Source: Streptomyces hundungensis (GTDB lineage Bacteria > Actinomycetota > Actinomycetes > Streptomycetales > Streptomycetaceae). Taken from it: a stretch of 64,000 bases of DNA. The stretch is from NCBI RefSeq assembly GCF_003627815.1, contig NZ_CP032698.1, forward strand, positions 3,844,001 through 3,908,000, given 5' to 3'. Below are positions 1 through 7,891 of this stretch, one piece after another. Each line of letters begins with the position of its first letter. Within the stretch, counting starts at the first letter, position 1. Below the pieces are notes generated by a model, which had not been told where the DNA came from, did no database searches, and worked only from the letters and a program-made list of their open reading frames with translations. The translations under genes were made by a program, and so were the position numbers.

Positions 1-207
1 CTGGCGCTCGGAGACGGCGAGTATGTCGCCGAGGGCCGCGGTCGCCTCGTCGTGGTCGCACAGGACGGACAGGCAGTAGGTGAACAGGCCGTCCAGGTAC
101 GCCTCGTACCGGGCGGGCGGGCGCTGGGCCAACGTGCGGGGCGCACGGCGCTGCGCCCGGTGTGCGCCGGTGTTGTGCGCTGGTTGATCCAGTCTGCTGC
201 TTGTCAC
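1..207 (-). CDS. Conserved actinomycete protein of unknown function, N-terminal part only
   Basis: An open frame runs leftwards from GTG 207 and leaves the window at position 1, so 69 codons are visible. The product starts VTSSRLDQPAHN, continues with an Arg/Ala-rich stretch, and then becomes an ordered helical region containing YEAYLDGLFTYC and CDHDEATAALGDILA. The ordered part loosely recalls the region-2 helices of RNA polymerase sigma factors, but I cannot assign a family. The GTG is chosen because the disordered Streptomyces-like N-terminus begins there. No strong ribosome-binding site precedes it. It is divergent from radA. Confidence 0.5.
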   Translation of the reverse strand, partial: MTSSRLDQPAHNTGAHRAQRRAPRTLAQRPPARYEAYLDGLFTYCLSVLCDHDEATAALGDILAVSERQ

Positions 208-532
208 GCGTGCGACCGTAGGGGCAGCATCGGGGCTTCTTCGTACCGGTTGAGCACATTTAATCCTTACGGGTGAACGTATCCCTCAAAAGGGGACAGG
301 AATCGGGAATTCCATGGCATTCCATGGCAGACCCATCACGCACTGTGCAAACGGACGCGAACGATCGGGGCGACGCGGGGTGGACCACGTCCACCCGAAC
401 GGCGGGGCGCGGAAACCCGAGCCCCGCGCCGGGCCCGCCCGGGGTCCCGCCCGGGGTCCCGACCCGGTGCCACTCCCGGCCCCGATCGGCCGCCCGGGCG
501 GGATTGTCAGTGGGCCCCTATACGGTGACGCC
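208..532. other. Intergenic region between the left-edge gene and radA
   Basis: 325 bp with no convincing gene. It holds an AT-richer patch near 255-275, a perfect tandem duplication of the 10-mer ATTCCATGGC at 309-328, and a GC-rich block with a short duplicated CGCCCGGGGTCC unit around 435-465. The radA frame stays open upstream to 314, but that stretch is low-complexity Pro/Arg/Gly and is not believable protein. I see no consensus promoter I would defend. Confidence 0.4.
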
Positions 533-1930
533 ATGGCTGCCCGTACGAAATCCGCGAAGGACCGGCCGTCCTACCGCTGCACCGAATGCGGCTGGACCAC
601 CGCCAAGTGGCTCGGCCGCTGCCCCGAGTGCCAGGCCTGGGGGACGGTCGAGGAGTACGGCGCGCCCGCGGTGCGCACCACGGCGGCGGGCCGGGTCTCC
701 ACGGCCGCGCTGCCCATCGGCGAGGTGGACGGCCGCCAGGCGACCGCCCGCACCACCGGCGTCAGCGAGCTCGACCGCGTCCTCGGCGGCGGTCTCGTGC
801 CGGGCGCGGTCGTGCTGCTCGCGGGCGAGCCCGGCGTCGGCAAGTCCACGCTGCTCCTGGACGTGGCGGCCAAGGCGGCCAGCGACGACCACCGCACGCT
901 CTACATCACGGGTGAGGAGTCGGCGAGCCAGGTCAGGATGCGCGCCGACCGCATCAAGGCGCTCAACGACCACCTCTACCTCGCCGCCGAGACGGACCTG
1001 TCGGCGGTGCTCGGCCACCTCGACGCGGTGAAGCCCTCGCTGCTCGTCCTGGACTCCGTGCAGACCGTCGCCTCGCCCGAGATCGACGGCGCTCCCGGCG
1101 GCATGGCCCAGGTCCGCGAGGTCGCGGGCGCGCTGATCCGGGCCTCCAAGGAGCGCGGAATGTCCACGCTCCTGGTCGGCCACGTCACCAAGGACGGCGC
1201 GATCGCGGGCCCCCGCCTCCTGGAGCACCTGGTCGACGTGGTGCTCTCCTTCGAGGGCGACCGGCACGCGCGGCTGCGTCTCGTACGCGGCGTCAAGAAC
1301 CGTTACGGGGCCACCGACGAGGTGGGCTGCTTCGAGCTGCACGACGAGGGCATCACCGGACTCGCCGACCCCAGCGGCCTCTTCCTCACCCGGCGCGACG
1401 TGGCGGTGCCGGGCACCTGTCTCACCGTCACCCTGGAGGGCCGCCGCCCCCTCGTCGCCGAGGTGCAGGCCCTCACCGTCGACTCACAGATCCCCTCCCC
1501 GCGCCGCACCACCTCGGGCCTGGAGACCTCCCGCGTCTCGATGATGCTCGCGGTCCTTGAACAGCGGGGCCGCATCACCGCGCTCGGCAAGCGCGACATC
1601 TACAGCGCGACGGTGGGCGGGGTGAAGCTCTCCGAGCCCGCGGCCGACCTCGCGATCGCCCTGGCGCTCGCCTCGGCGGCCAGCGACACTCCGCTGCCCA
1701 AGAACCTCGTCGCGATCGGCGAGGTGGGCCTCGCGGGCGAGGTCAGAAGGGTCACCGGAGTCCAGCGCCGGCTGGCCGAGGCGCACCGCCTCGGCTTCAC
1801 ACACGCCCTGGTGCCGACCGACCCCGGCAAGGTCCCGGCCGGTATGAAGGTCACGGAAGTCGCCGACATGGGGGACGCGCTGCGGGTGCTGCCGCGCGGC
1901 CGTCGTGCACAGGCCCCACGGGAGGAGTAG
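533..1930 (+). CDS. radA: DNA repair protein RadA (Sms), RecA-like branch-migration ATPase
   Basis: 465 residues, the usual RadA length. A four-cysteine zinc finger sits at the N-terminus (C16, C19, C30, C33), followed by a RecA-like ATPase with Walker A GEPGVGKST at 98-106, the RadA-specific KNRYG motif, and a C-terminal Lon-protease-like domain. RadA is known to process recombination intermediates by driving branch migration and D-loop extension. ATG 533 is preferred to upstream starts because the zinc finger begins right after it and the upstream frame is low-complexity. disA follows about 100 bp downstream on the same strand, as in many Gram-positive bacteria where RadA and DisA are functionally linked. 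Confidence 0.96.
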   Translation: MAARTKSAKDRPSYRCTECGWTTAKWLGRCPECQAWGTVEEYGAPAVRTTAAGRVSTAALPIGEVDGRQATARTTGVSELDRVLGGGLVPGAVVLLAGEPGVGKSTLLLDVAAKAASDDHRTLYITGEESASQVRMRADRIKALNDHLYLAAETDLSAVLGHLDAVKPSLLVLDSVQTVASPEIDGAPGGMAQVREVAGALIRASKERGMSTLLVGHVTKDGAIAGPRLLEHLVDVVLSFEGDRHARLRLVRGVKNRYGATDEVGCFELHDEGITGLADPSGLFLTRRDVAVPGTCLTVTLEGRRPLVAEVQALTVDSQIPSPRRTTSGLETSRVSMMLAVLEQRGRITALGKRDIYSATVGGVKLSEPAADLAIALALASAASDTPLPKNLVAIGEVGLAGEVRRVTGVQRRLAEAHRLGFTHALVPTDPGKVPAGMKVTEVADMGDALRVLPRGRRAQAPREE

Positions 1931-2031
1931 CCGCGCCGGTAGACTTTGCCCTGGTCTCGCCCGTCCGTACGAGCGGTACGCAAGCACCGTGCGAGCAGTA
2001 CGCGCCGTATGAGCAACACCGGAGGAGTGCA

Positions 2032-3156
2032 GTGGCAGCCAACGACCGGGCATCAGCACCCGGAAAGTCCGGCACAGGCTCCGGTAACGAAGCACTGATG
2101 CGGGCCGCGCTGAGCGCCGTCGCGCCCGGCACCGCGCTCCGCGACGGCCTGGAGCGCATCCTGCGCGGCAACACCGGCGGTCTGATCGTGCTGGGCCTCG
2201 ACAAGACCGTCGACTCGATGTGCACGGGCGGCTTCGTCCTGGACGTCGAGTTCGCGGCGACGCGCCTGCGCGAGCTGTGCAAGCTCGACGGCGCGCTCGT
2301 CCTCGACAAGGACATCACCAAGATCCACCGGGCCGGTGTGCAGCTGGTGCCCGACGCGGGCATCCCCACCGACGAGACCGGCACCCGCCACCGCACGGCG
2401 GACCGCGTCTCCAAGCAGTGCAACTACCCGGTGGTGTCGGTCAGCCAGTCCATGCGCCTGATCGCGCTGTACGTGAACGGCGAGCGCCGGGTCCTGGAGG
2501 AGTCGGCGGCGATCCTGTCCCGCGCCAACCAGGCCCTCGCGACGCTTGAGCGCTACAAGCTCCGCCTCGACGAGGTCGCGGGCACGCTCTCCGCCCTGGA
2601 GATCGAGGACCTGGTGACGGTACGGGACGTCACGGCGGTCGCCCAGCGCCTGGAGATGGTGCGGCGCATCGCGACGGAAATCGCCGAGTACGTGGTGGAG
2701 TTGGGTACGGACGGGCGGCTGCTCTCCCTCCAGCTCGACGAGCTGATCGCCGGGGTCGAGCCCGAGCGGGAGCTGGTCGTACGGGACTACGTGCCCGAGC
2801 CCACCGCGAAGCGGTCCCGCACCGTGGACGAGGCGCTGCGTGAACTCAACGACCTCACGCATGCGGAACTGCTCGAACTGCCCATAGTGGCAAGGGCGTT
2901 GGGCTACAGCGGCTCGCCCGAGACGCTGGACTCGGCGGTCTCCCCGCGGGGTTACCGGCTCCTCGCGAAGGTGCCGCGGCTGCCGGGGGCGATCATCGAG
3001 CGGCTCGTCGAGCACTTCGGGGGGTTGCAGAAGCTGCTGGCCGCTTCGGTGGACGACCTCCAGACGGTCGACGGGGTGGGGGAGGCGCGGGCGCGGAGCG
3101 TGCGGGAGGGGCTCTCGCGGTTGGCGGAGTCGTCCATCCTGGAGCGGTACGTATAG
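2032..3156 (+). CDS. disA: Diadenylate cyclase DisA (DNA integrity scanning protein)
   Basis: 374 residues. Makes the second messenger c-di-AMP from two ATP. The N-terminal DAC domain carries the catalytic DGA motif (D86-G87-A88) and RHR motif (R119-H120-R121). A helical linker follows, and the C-terminus is a helix-hairpin-helix DNA-binding region (VDDLQTVDGVGEARARSV). Starts at GTG 2032 with a strong GGAGGAG site at 2021-2027. The gene ends in the first repeat cluster. DisA proteins are octamers that scan DNA and are inhibited by branched DNA. In streptomycetes c-di-AMP affects osmotic and ion homeostasis. Nothing unusual in the motifs. Confidence 0.96.
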   Translation: MAANDRASAPGKSGTGSGNEALMRAALSAVAPGTALRDGLERILRGNTGGLIVLGLDKTVDSMCTGGFVLDVEFAATRLRELCKLDGALVLDKDITKIHRAGVQLVPDAGIPTDETGTRHRTADRVSKQCNYPVVSVSQSMRLIALYVNGERRVLEESAAILSRANQALATLERYKLRLDEVAGTLSALEIEDLVTVRDVTAVAQRLEMVRRIATEIAEYVVELGTDGRLLSLQLDELIAGVEPERELVVRDYVPEPTAKRSRTVDEALRELNDLTHAELLELPIVARALGYSGSPETLDSAVSPRGYRLLAKVPRLPGAIIERLVEHFGGLQKLLAASVDDLQTVDGVGEARARSVREGLSRLAESSILERYV

Positions 3157-3169
3157 GCGGCGGCCCGTT

Positions 3170-3694
3170 TTCCCGCCCCCTGGGGCTCCGCCCACCCACC
3201 CGCCCGTGCAGCGGGCTGAAGGGTTCGGCCCCTGGGGCTCCGCCCCAGACCCCAGGCACCTCGCCCACCCACCCGCCCGTGACGGGGGTTGGCCAACCCG
3301 GGTCCCTGGGGCTCCGCCCCAGACCCCGGTGCGTTTGCCCACCCACCCGCCCGTGCAGCGGGTGGAAGGGTTCGGCCCCCGGGGCTCTGCCCCAGACCCC
3401 GTTCGCGCCTAAAGGGCGCTCGTCCTCAAACTCCCCCAATGCCTTAAGGGCCAGGGGGGACCCCCATGACGGGCTGAGGTGGCCGATGCGGGCCAGCACC
3501 GAGCAGTTAAGGGGCGCGGGGAACTGCGCGACCAGCCACCTGCGGCCCGCAGACGAAAACGCGTTTTTCAAAAGCGGCCACGGCCCGCAGGCCGAGAGCG
3601 GGTTTAGGGGCGCGGGGAACTGCGCGGCCGGCCACGCGCGGCCCGGGCGTGGGCGGGATCCCCCGGAGGGTTTCGGGGAGGGGTGGGGTGGGGG
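3170..3694. repeat. Mosaic GC-rich intergenic repeat cluster 1
   Basis: About 525 bp between convergent disA and the membrane-anchored protein, built from modules that recur at two other loci in this window. Module A is GGGGCTCCGCCCCAGACCCC with an internal GGGGCTCCGCCCC palindrome (near 3234, 3306 and 3382), linked by CCCACCCACCCGCCCGTG spacers. Module B is about 78 bp at 3401-3478, nearly identical to 36206-36283. Module C is GGGGCGCGGGGAACTGCGCG (near 3515 and 3606). Module D is a G-rich tract at 3659-3694. No coding potential. Such elements are widespread between Streptomyces genes, and the palindromic cores could act as transcription terminators. Confidence 0.8.
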
Positions 3695-4540
3695 CTAATC
3701 CTTCGACAGGGCGAAGGACGCTCGGGCCACCGGGAGGCCGGGGAAATGGGCCTCCAGGAGATACGTGCCTGGGCCCACCGAACCCGCGGGCGGCGTCGCA
3801 CACCCCGGCGCCGACTTCGACCGGTCCCACTCCACGGCGTGGGTGATCGTCGCGCCACCCGGCACCTGGAAGAAGAGGGCCGGGTCACCGGACGGGCAGT
3901 CGTCCGTGGACCACACGCGGTCGTTGCCGGCGGAGGTGACCGTCACCACCGCCCCCTTGGGCCCGAGGTCCGCCTTGCACGTCGACGCCGAGTTGTTCTT
4001 GACGACGACCTCGATGCGCGGCTTCTCCCCCGGCCCGAACGTCGTCTTGGTGCTGCGCAGGGTCAGGGACAGCGAACCCGGGGCGCAGATCGGCAGGGGG
4101 GACCCGGCCGGCACCCGGTTGGTTCCTTCGCCGCCACCGCCTGAACTGCCGCCGCCCGAACCGGAGTTGGCGCCGTCGGAGCCGCCCGATCCCGTACTCG
4201 TACCGCCGTCGGCGGAGTTGGCGCCGCCGGAGCCACCGGGTCCGCCGGAGCCGGCCGAGCCGCCGGAGCCGCCCGAGCCGCCGGAACCGCCGGAGCCGCT
4301 CGATGTGTCCCGTCCGCCCGGTGCCGTGCTGATGGCGGGGCCGGAGCCCGTGGGGCCCGGCGTGATGGACTGTGTGGGGTTGGGGCCCTTGCTGGAGCCG
4401 CCCTTGTTGTCGCCGCCGCCCGAAGTGGCGAACCACAGAACGAGGATGGCCAGCAACGCGATCAAGGACAGCGCGACCGCCCTCCGTCGCCAGTAGATGG
4501 AGGAGGGAAGCGGCCCGACCGGATTGCGCAGAGATCCCAC
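3695..4540 (-). CDS. Membrane-anchored protein with Gly/Ser linker and extracytoplasmic Ig-like domain
   Basis: About 281 residues from GTG 4540. The N-terminus is cytoplasmic with an RRR cluster, then one transmembrane helix (about residues 21-38). A long low-complexity Gly/Ser/Asn linker (GGSGGSGGSGG-like) follows, and a C-terminal domain of about 120 residues has the beta-sandwich pattern FGPGEKPRIEVVVKNN typical of DUF4232-like or proteinase-inhibitor-like folds. Its two cysteine pairs suggest disulfides. The start is uncertain: an ATG at 4618 is in frame, but the added residues look unlike protein. Predicted type II membrane topology with the domain outside the cell. Function unknown. 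Confidence 0.75.
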   Translation of the reverse strand: MGSLRNPVGPLPSSIYWRRRAVALSLIALLAILVLWFATSGGGDNKGGSSKGPNPTQSITPGPTGSGPAISTAPGGRDTSSGSGGSGGSGGSGGSAGSGGPGGSGGANSADGGTSTGSGGSDGANSGSGGGSSGGGGEGTNRVPAGSPLPICAPGSLSLTLRSTKTTFGPGEKPRIEVVVKNNSASTCKADLGPKGAVVTVTSAGNDRVWSTDDCPSGDPALFFQVPGGATITHAVEWDRSKSAPGCATPPAGSVGPGTYLLEAHFPGLPVARASFALSKD

Positions 4541-4705
4541 GCACCGAACCTTACGAGAGATCGGCGCCAACTCCCGCCCCACCCGCCGCCACTCCGGCCA
4601 AGTTTTGCGGATCATCATTCCGGAGCGGGTCGTTCCGCAACCTGGGCGCCGCCTTCCGGGCGGCTCGTGGTCACCGGCCCGTCATCATTCATACTGTCCG
4701 TCACC

Positions 4706-5332
4706 ATGGATAGTGAGCTCTACCGCAACATCACCGACTTCGCCCACGACATGCCGTCCTGGGTGCAGAGCTTCGTCGAGGTCTGGACGGAGCTCGGACT
4801 CCTGCTGTTCGGCGTGCTGTTCGCCTGCGCCTGGTGGCGGGCGCGCCGCCGGGACACGACGTCGTTCGCCCTCGCCCTGCTCGCGCCCCTCGCGACCGCG
4901 GCCGCCTACCTGTGCAGCGAGGTGATGAAGTCGCTGATCGACGAGGAGCGGCCCTGCCGGGCCGTGGCGGGCGCGGCGACCTCGCTGATCGCCTGCCCGG
5001 TCAACGGCGACTGGTCGTTCCCCTCCAACCACGCCACGATCGCGGGCGCCGCGGCCGTCGCGCTCGCGCTCGCCTGGTCGCGGATCTGGATGATCACCGT
5101 GCCGATGGCCCTGGCGATGGCCTTCTCCCGGGTCTTCGTCGGCGTGCACTACCCGCACGACGTGGCGGCCGGCCTGGTGCTCGGCACCGTGATCGCGCTG
5201 ATCGTCGTCAAGGTGGGCACGCGCCCGGTGCGGGCCCTGGCCGAGTCGATGCGTACCAGCGACATCACGCCCGTCGCCTGGTTCACCGGACCCGGCGCAC
5301 GCGTGCACGCCAGGCAGCACGCACGCCGCTGA
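4706..5332 (+). CDS. PAP2-family membrane phosphatase
   Basis: 208 residues, several transmembrane helices, and all three motifs of the PAP2/acid phosphatase superfamily: KxxxxxxRP (K75, R82-P83), PSNH (106-109) and SRxxxxxHxxxD (S141-R142, H148, D152). The family dephosphorylates lipid phosphates such as phosphatidic acid or undecaprenyl pyrophosphate on the outer face of the membrane. Which substrate applies here cannot be told. ATG 4706 is chosen because it directly precedes the conserved start of the protein; an upstream in-frame start adds only 13 residues. The gene lies between a divergent membrane-anchored protein and mutY, which begins about 50 bp later. Confidence 0.9.
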   Translation: MDSELYRNITDFAHDMPSWVQSFVEVWTELGLLLFGVLFACAWWRARRRDTTSFALALLAPLATAAAYLCSEVMKSLIDEERPCRAVAGAATSLIACPVNGDWSFPSNHATIAGAAAVALALAWSRIWMITVPMALAMAFSRVFVGVHYPHDVAAGLVLGTVIALIVVKVGTRPVRALAESMRTSDITPVAWFTGPGARVHARQHARR

Positions 5333-5384
5333 GACCCGCCACGCGCCCCCCTTCGGACCCGAACATGCCAGGATCGGCTCTGCG

Positions 5385-6317
5385 ATGAACACTCTGCCGA
5401 CGATGCCCACCGTGTCCACGAACGAGACGACCGAGCCGACCGAGGCCGCCGTCCTCCACGAATCCGTCATCGGATGGTTCGGCGAGCACGCCCGCGACCT
5501 GCCCTGGCGGCGCCCCGAAGCGGGTGCCTGGGGCGTGATGGTCAGCGAGTTCATGCTCCAGCAGACCCCGGTCAGCCGGGTGCTCCCGGTGTACGAGCAG
5601 TGGCTGGCGCGCTGGCCGCGCCCGGCCGACCTGGCCGCCGACGCGCCCGGCGAGGCGGTCCGCGCCTGGGGCCGCCTCGGCTACCCGCGCCGCGCGCTGC
5701 GGCTGCACGGCGCCGCGCTCGCCATAACGGAACGCCACGGCGGCGACGTGCCGGCCGACCACGGACAGCTCCTCGCGCTGCCCGGCATCGGCGAGTACAC
5801 GGCCGCCGCCGTCGCCTCGTTCGCGTACGGGCAGCGGCACGCGGTCCTCGACACCAATGTCCGCCGGGTCTTCGCGCGGGCCGTGTCCGGGGTCCAGTAC
5901 CCGCCGACCGCCACCACCGCGGCCGAGCGGCGCCTGGCCCGGGCGCTGCTGCCCGAGGACGAGGTCACCGCCGCGCGCTGGGCGGCGGCGTCGATGGAAC
6001 TGGGCGCGCTGGTCTGCACGGCCAAGAACGAGACGTGCGGGCGCTGCCCGATCGCCGCGCGGTGCGCCTGGCGGCTGGCCGGCAAGCCCGCGCACCAGGG
6101 CCCGGCGCGGCGCGGACAGACCTATGCGGGCACCGACCGGCAGGTGCGCGGCCGGCTCCTCGCGGTGCTGCGGGACGCCACCGGGTCCGTGCCGCAGTCG
6201 GCGCTCGACGCGGCGTGGCACGAGCCGGTGCAGCGGGCCAGGGCGCTCGACGGCCTGGTGGCCGACGGTCTCGTGGAGCCGCTCGACGGTGGCCGTTACC
6301 GACTCCCCCAGTCCTGA
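5385..6317 (+). CDS. mutY: A/G-specific adenine DNA glycosylase MutY
   Basis: 310 residues. Removes adenine mispaired with 8-oxoguanine. Visible are the catalytic glutamate in SEFMLQQTPV (E55), the helix-hairpin-helix LPGIGEYTAAA, the catalytic aspartate in LDTNVRR (D156), and the [4Fe-4S] signature C-x6-C-x2-C-x5-C (C211, C218, C221, C227). The C-terminal 80 residues do not look like the MutT-like domain that reads 8-oxoG in E. coli MutY. They end in a short winged-helix-like piece (VADGLVEPLDGGRY). Actinobacterial MutY proteins are usually about this short. ATG 5385 follows an AGGATCGG-like site. Confidence 0.95.
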   Translation: MNTLPTMPTVSTNETTEPTEAAVLHESVIGWFGEHARDLPWRRPEAGAWGVMVSEFMLQQTPVSRVLPVYEQWLARWPRPADLAADAPGEAVRAWGRLGYPRRALRLHGAALAITERHGGDVPADHGQLLALPGIGEYTAAAVASFAYGQRHAVLDTNVRRVFARAVSGVQYPPTATTAAERRLARALLPEDEVTAARWAAASMELGALVCTAKNETCGRCPIAARCAWRLAGKPAHQGPARRGQTYAGTDRQVRGRLLAVLRDATGSVPQSALDAAWHEPVQRARALDGLVADGLVEPLDGGRYRLPQS

Positions 6318-6362
6318 CCGCGGCCCGGCGGCCCCCGGTAGCCGAGGGGCGTCCGACTGTGT

Positions 6363-6423
6363 CCGTAACGCCCGAAAGGCCGCCGTTACCCCTGGAAAAC
6401 GGCGGTAAACCTCGGCTGTTACA
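6363..6423 (+). promoter_or_regulatory. Candidate CseB operator: 20-bp-spaced repeats upstream of sigE
   Basis: Three similar octamers start exactly 20 bp apart: CCGTAACG (6363), CCGTTACC (6383) and CGGTAAAC (6403). A further TGTTACA follows at 6417. Two-helical-turn spacing of direct repeats is typical for OmpR-class response regulators. In S. coelicolor the sigE operon is known to be switched on by CseB, so this is the natural candidate site. A possible -10 (TAGGTT, 6488-6493) lies downstream without a good -35, as expected for an activated promoter. The repeats are seen; their role is inferred. Confidence 0.4.
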
Positions 6424-6558
6424 CAACCGATGGCTCACCGTGCGCCCCCCGACGGCTCCTCCGCACAGCCCCGTGACAAGCGCTCCGTAGGTTCTCTCAC
6501 GTAAGCGACCAGCAGGACGAGCGGGACCAGCTCACGGGGATGACGGAGGCGGTTGGGT

Positions 6559-7116
6559 ATGGCGCAGGGCGAGGTGCTTGAGTTCGAGGAGTACGTACGC
6601 ACCCGGCAGGACGCGCTGCTGCGCAGTGCCCGGCGGCTCGTTCCGGACCCGGTGGACGCGCAGGACCTGCTCCAGACCGCGCTGGCCCGCACCTACGGCC
6701 GCTGGGACGGCATCGCCGACAAGACCCTCGCCGACGCCTATCTGCGCCGCGTCATGATCAACACGCGGACCGAGTGGTGGCGGGCGCGCAAGCTCGAAGA
6801 GGTGCCGACCGAGCAGCTCCCCGACGCCCGCGTCGAGGACGGCTCCGAGCAGCGCGCCGACCGCGCCCTGCTGATGGACGTCCTCAAGGTCCTCGCCCCG
6901 AAGCAGCGCAGCGTGGTGGTGCTGCGACACTGGGAGCAGATGAGCACCGAGGAGACGGCCGCGGCCCTGGGCATGTCGGCCGGCACCGTCAAGAGCACGC
7001 TGCACCGGGCGCTGGCCCGGCTCCGCCAGGAGCTGGAGAGCCGCGAGCTGGACTTCCGGGCGCTGGAGCACGGCAACGCGGGCGACGTAAAGGGGCGGGA
7101 GCGGTGCGCGGCCTGA
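6559..7116 (+). CDS. sigE: ECF RNA polymerase sigma factor SigE (cell-envelope stress)
   Basis: 185 residues with only sigma regions 2 (DPVDAQDLLQTALARTYGRW) and 4 (LAPKQRSVVVLRHWEQMS, then an AALGMSAGTVKSTLHRA helix-turn-helix), as in ECF sigma factors of the SigE/SigM-like group. The downstream cseA-cseB-cseC order identifies it as the Streptomyces SigE that directs envelope-repair genes. Unlike most ECF genes there is no anti-sigma factor beside it; control is at transcription by CseBC. ATG 6559 has GGAGG at 6545-6549 with good spacing. A TTG at 6553 is too close to that site. Confidence 0.95.
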   Translation: MAQGEVLEFEEYVRTRQDALLRSARRLVPDPVDAQDLLQTALARTYGRWDGIADKTLADAYLRRVMINTRTEWWRARKLEEVPTEQLPDARVEDGSEQRADRALLMDVLKVLAPKQRSVVVLRHWEQMSTEETAAALGMSAGTVKSTLHRALARLRQELESRELDFRALEHGNAGDVKGRERCAA

Positions 7117-7766
7117 ACAGGCACAGGGGGAGCGCGGTGACGGCGGGGACCACGGCACTGGCCGGGATCTCCGCCCTCGGGCTGTTCATGACCGGTTGCT
7201 CCACGGGCGGCACCGGCACCCGCGACGAAGGCGTGGCACCGCCCGCCGACAAGGTCGCCCACGCCACGCCGTCGCCGAGCACGTCCACCCAGGCACCGTT
7301 CACGAAGGTCGATCCGGTGCGGCTGCTCAAGGGCGACCCGAAGGTCAGCGCCCGGGTCAAGGCCCAGCTCAAGCCCTGCACCAAGGACGAGTACCCCATC
7401 GACGTGACGTACGGGCACCTGACCGGCACGACCGGCCAGGACGTCGTCGTGAACGTGATGAACTGCGCGGATGCCGTGGGCCTCGGCGCCTATGTGTACC
7501 GCGCCTCCGGCGCCGCGTACGACAACGTCTTCACCGCCGAGGAGACGCCCGTGTACGCCGAGATCGACCGGGGCGATCTGGTGGTGACGCGGCAGATGTA
7601 CGCGCCGGGCGACAAGCCCGCGTTCGCGTCGAGCGAGGTCGTGACGACATACCGCTGGTCGGGCGGCGTGAGCGGCAAGTTCGCGCAGCAGGACCAGGTG
7701 GAGAACGACTACAGCAAGGCCGTCGACGGCAGTGGGACCAGCGCCCCAGCGCCCACTACCGGCTGA
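7104..7766 (+). CDS. cseA: Lipoprotein CseA, negative modulator of the SigE response
   Basis: 220 residues from GTG 7104, which overlaps the end of sigE by 13 bp, suggesting coupled translation. The N-terminus has a charged n-region (RGLNRHR), a hydrophobic core, and a lipobox ending FMTGC with the lipidated cysteine at position 32, so export and anchoring on the outer membrane face are expected. A Thr/Ser/Pro-rich tether precedes a globular domain with two cysteines. In S. coelicolor, loss of CseA raises sigE expression. GTG 7137 is an alternative start but would lose the basic n-region. Confidence 0.9.
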   Translation: MRGLNRHRGSAVTAGTTALAGISALGLFMTGCSTGGTGTRDEGVAPPADKVAHATPSPSTSTQAPFTKVDPVRLLKGDPKVSARVKAQLKPCTKDEYPIDVTYGHLTGTTGQDVVVNVMNCADAVGLGAYVYRASGAAYDNVFTAEETPVYAEIDRGDLVVTRQMYAPGDKPAFASSEVVTTYRWSGGVSGKFAQQDQVENDYSKAVDGSGTSAPAPTTG

Positions 7767-7820
7767 CCGCGCCGTCGGCGTCGGCGAACCGGGCGGTGGG
7801 GATGGCGCAGACTGGTACCG

Positions 7821-7876
7821 AAAACCGCCGGAGACCGCCGGAGACCGCCGGAGACCGCCGGAGACCGCCGGAGAAC
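7821..7876 (+). repeat. 10-bp tandem repeat between cseA and cseB
   Basis: Five head-to-tail copies of a 10-bp unit: AAAACCGCCG at 7821-7830, four perfect GAGACCGCCG copies at 7831-7870, and a degenerate GAGAACTGAG. It fills most of the 125-bp gap between cseA and cseB and ends about 12 bp before the cseB ribosome-binding region. The array lies outside the reading frames and has a period of one helical turn. Perfect short tandem arrays of this kind are prone to copy-number slippage. Confidence 0.85.
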
Positions 7877-7891
7877 TGAGAGAGCAGTGCG

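Noticed and set aside
314..532. A longer RadA starting at ATG 314
   Set aside because: The added 73 residues are Pro/Arg/Gly low complexity. RadA proteins start just before the zinc finger, matching ATG 533.
3170..3694. CRISPR array
   Set aside because: Repeats are irregular in length, mosaic and GC-palindromic, without uniform unique spacers or cas genes.
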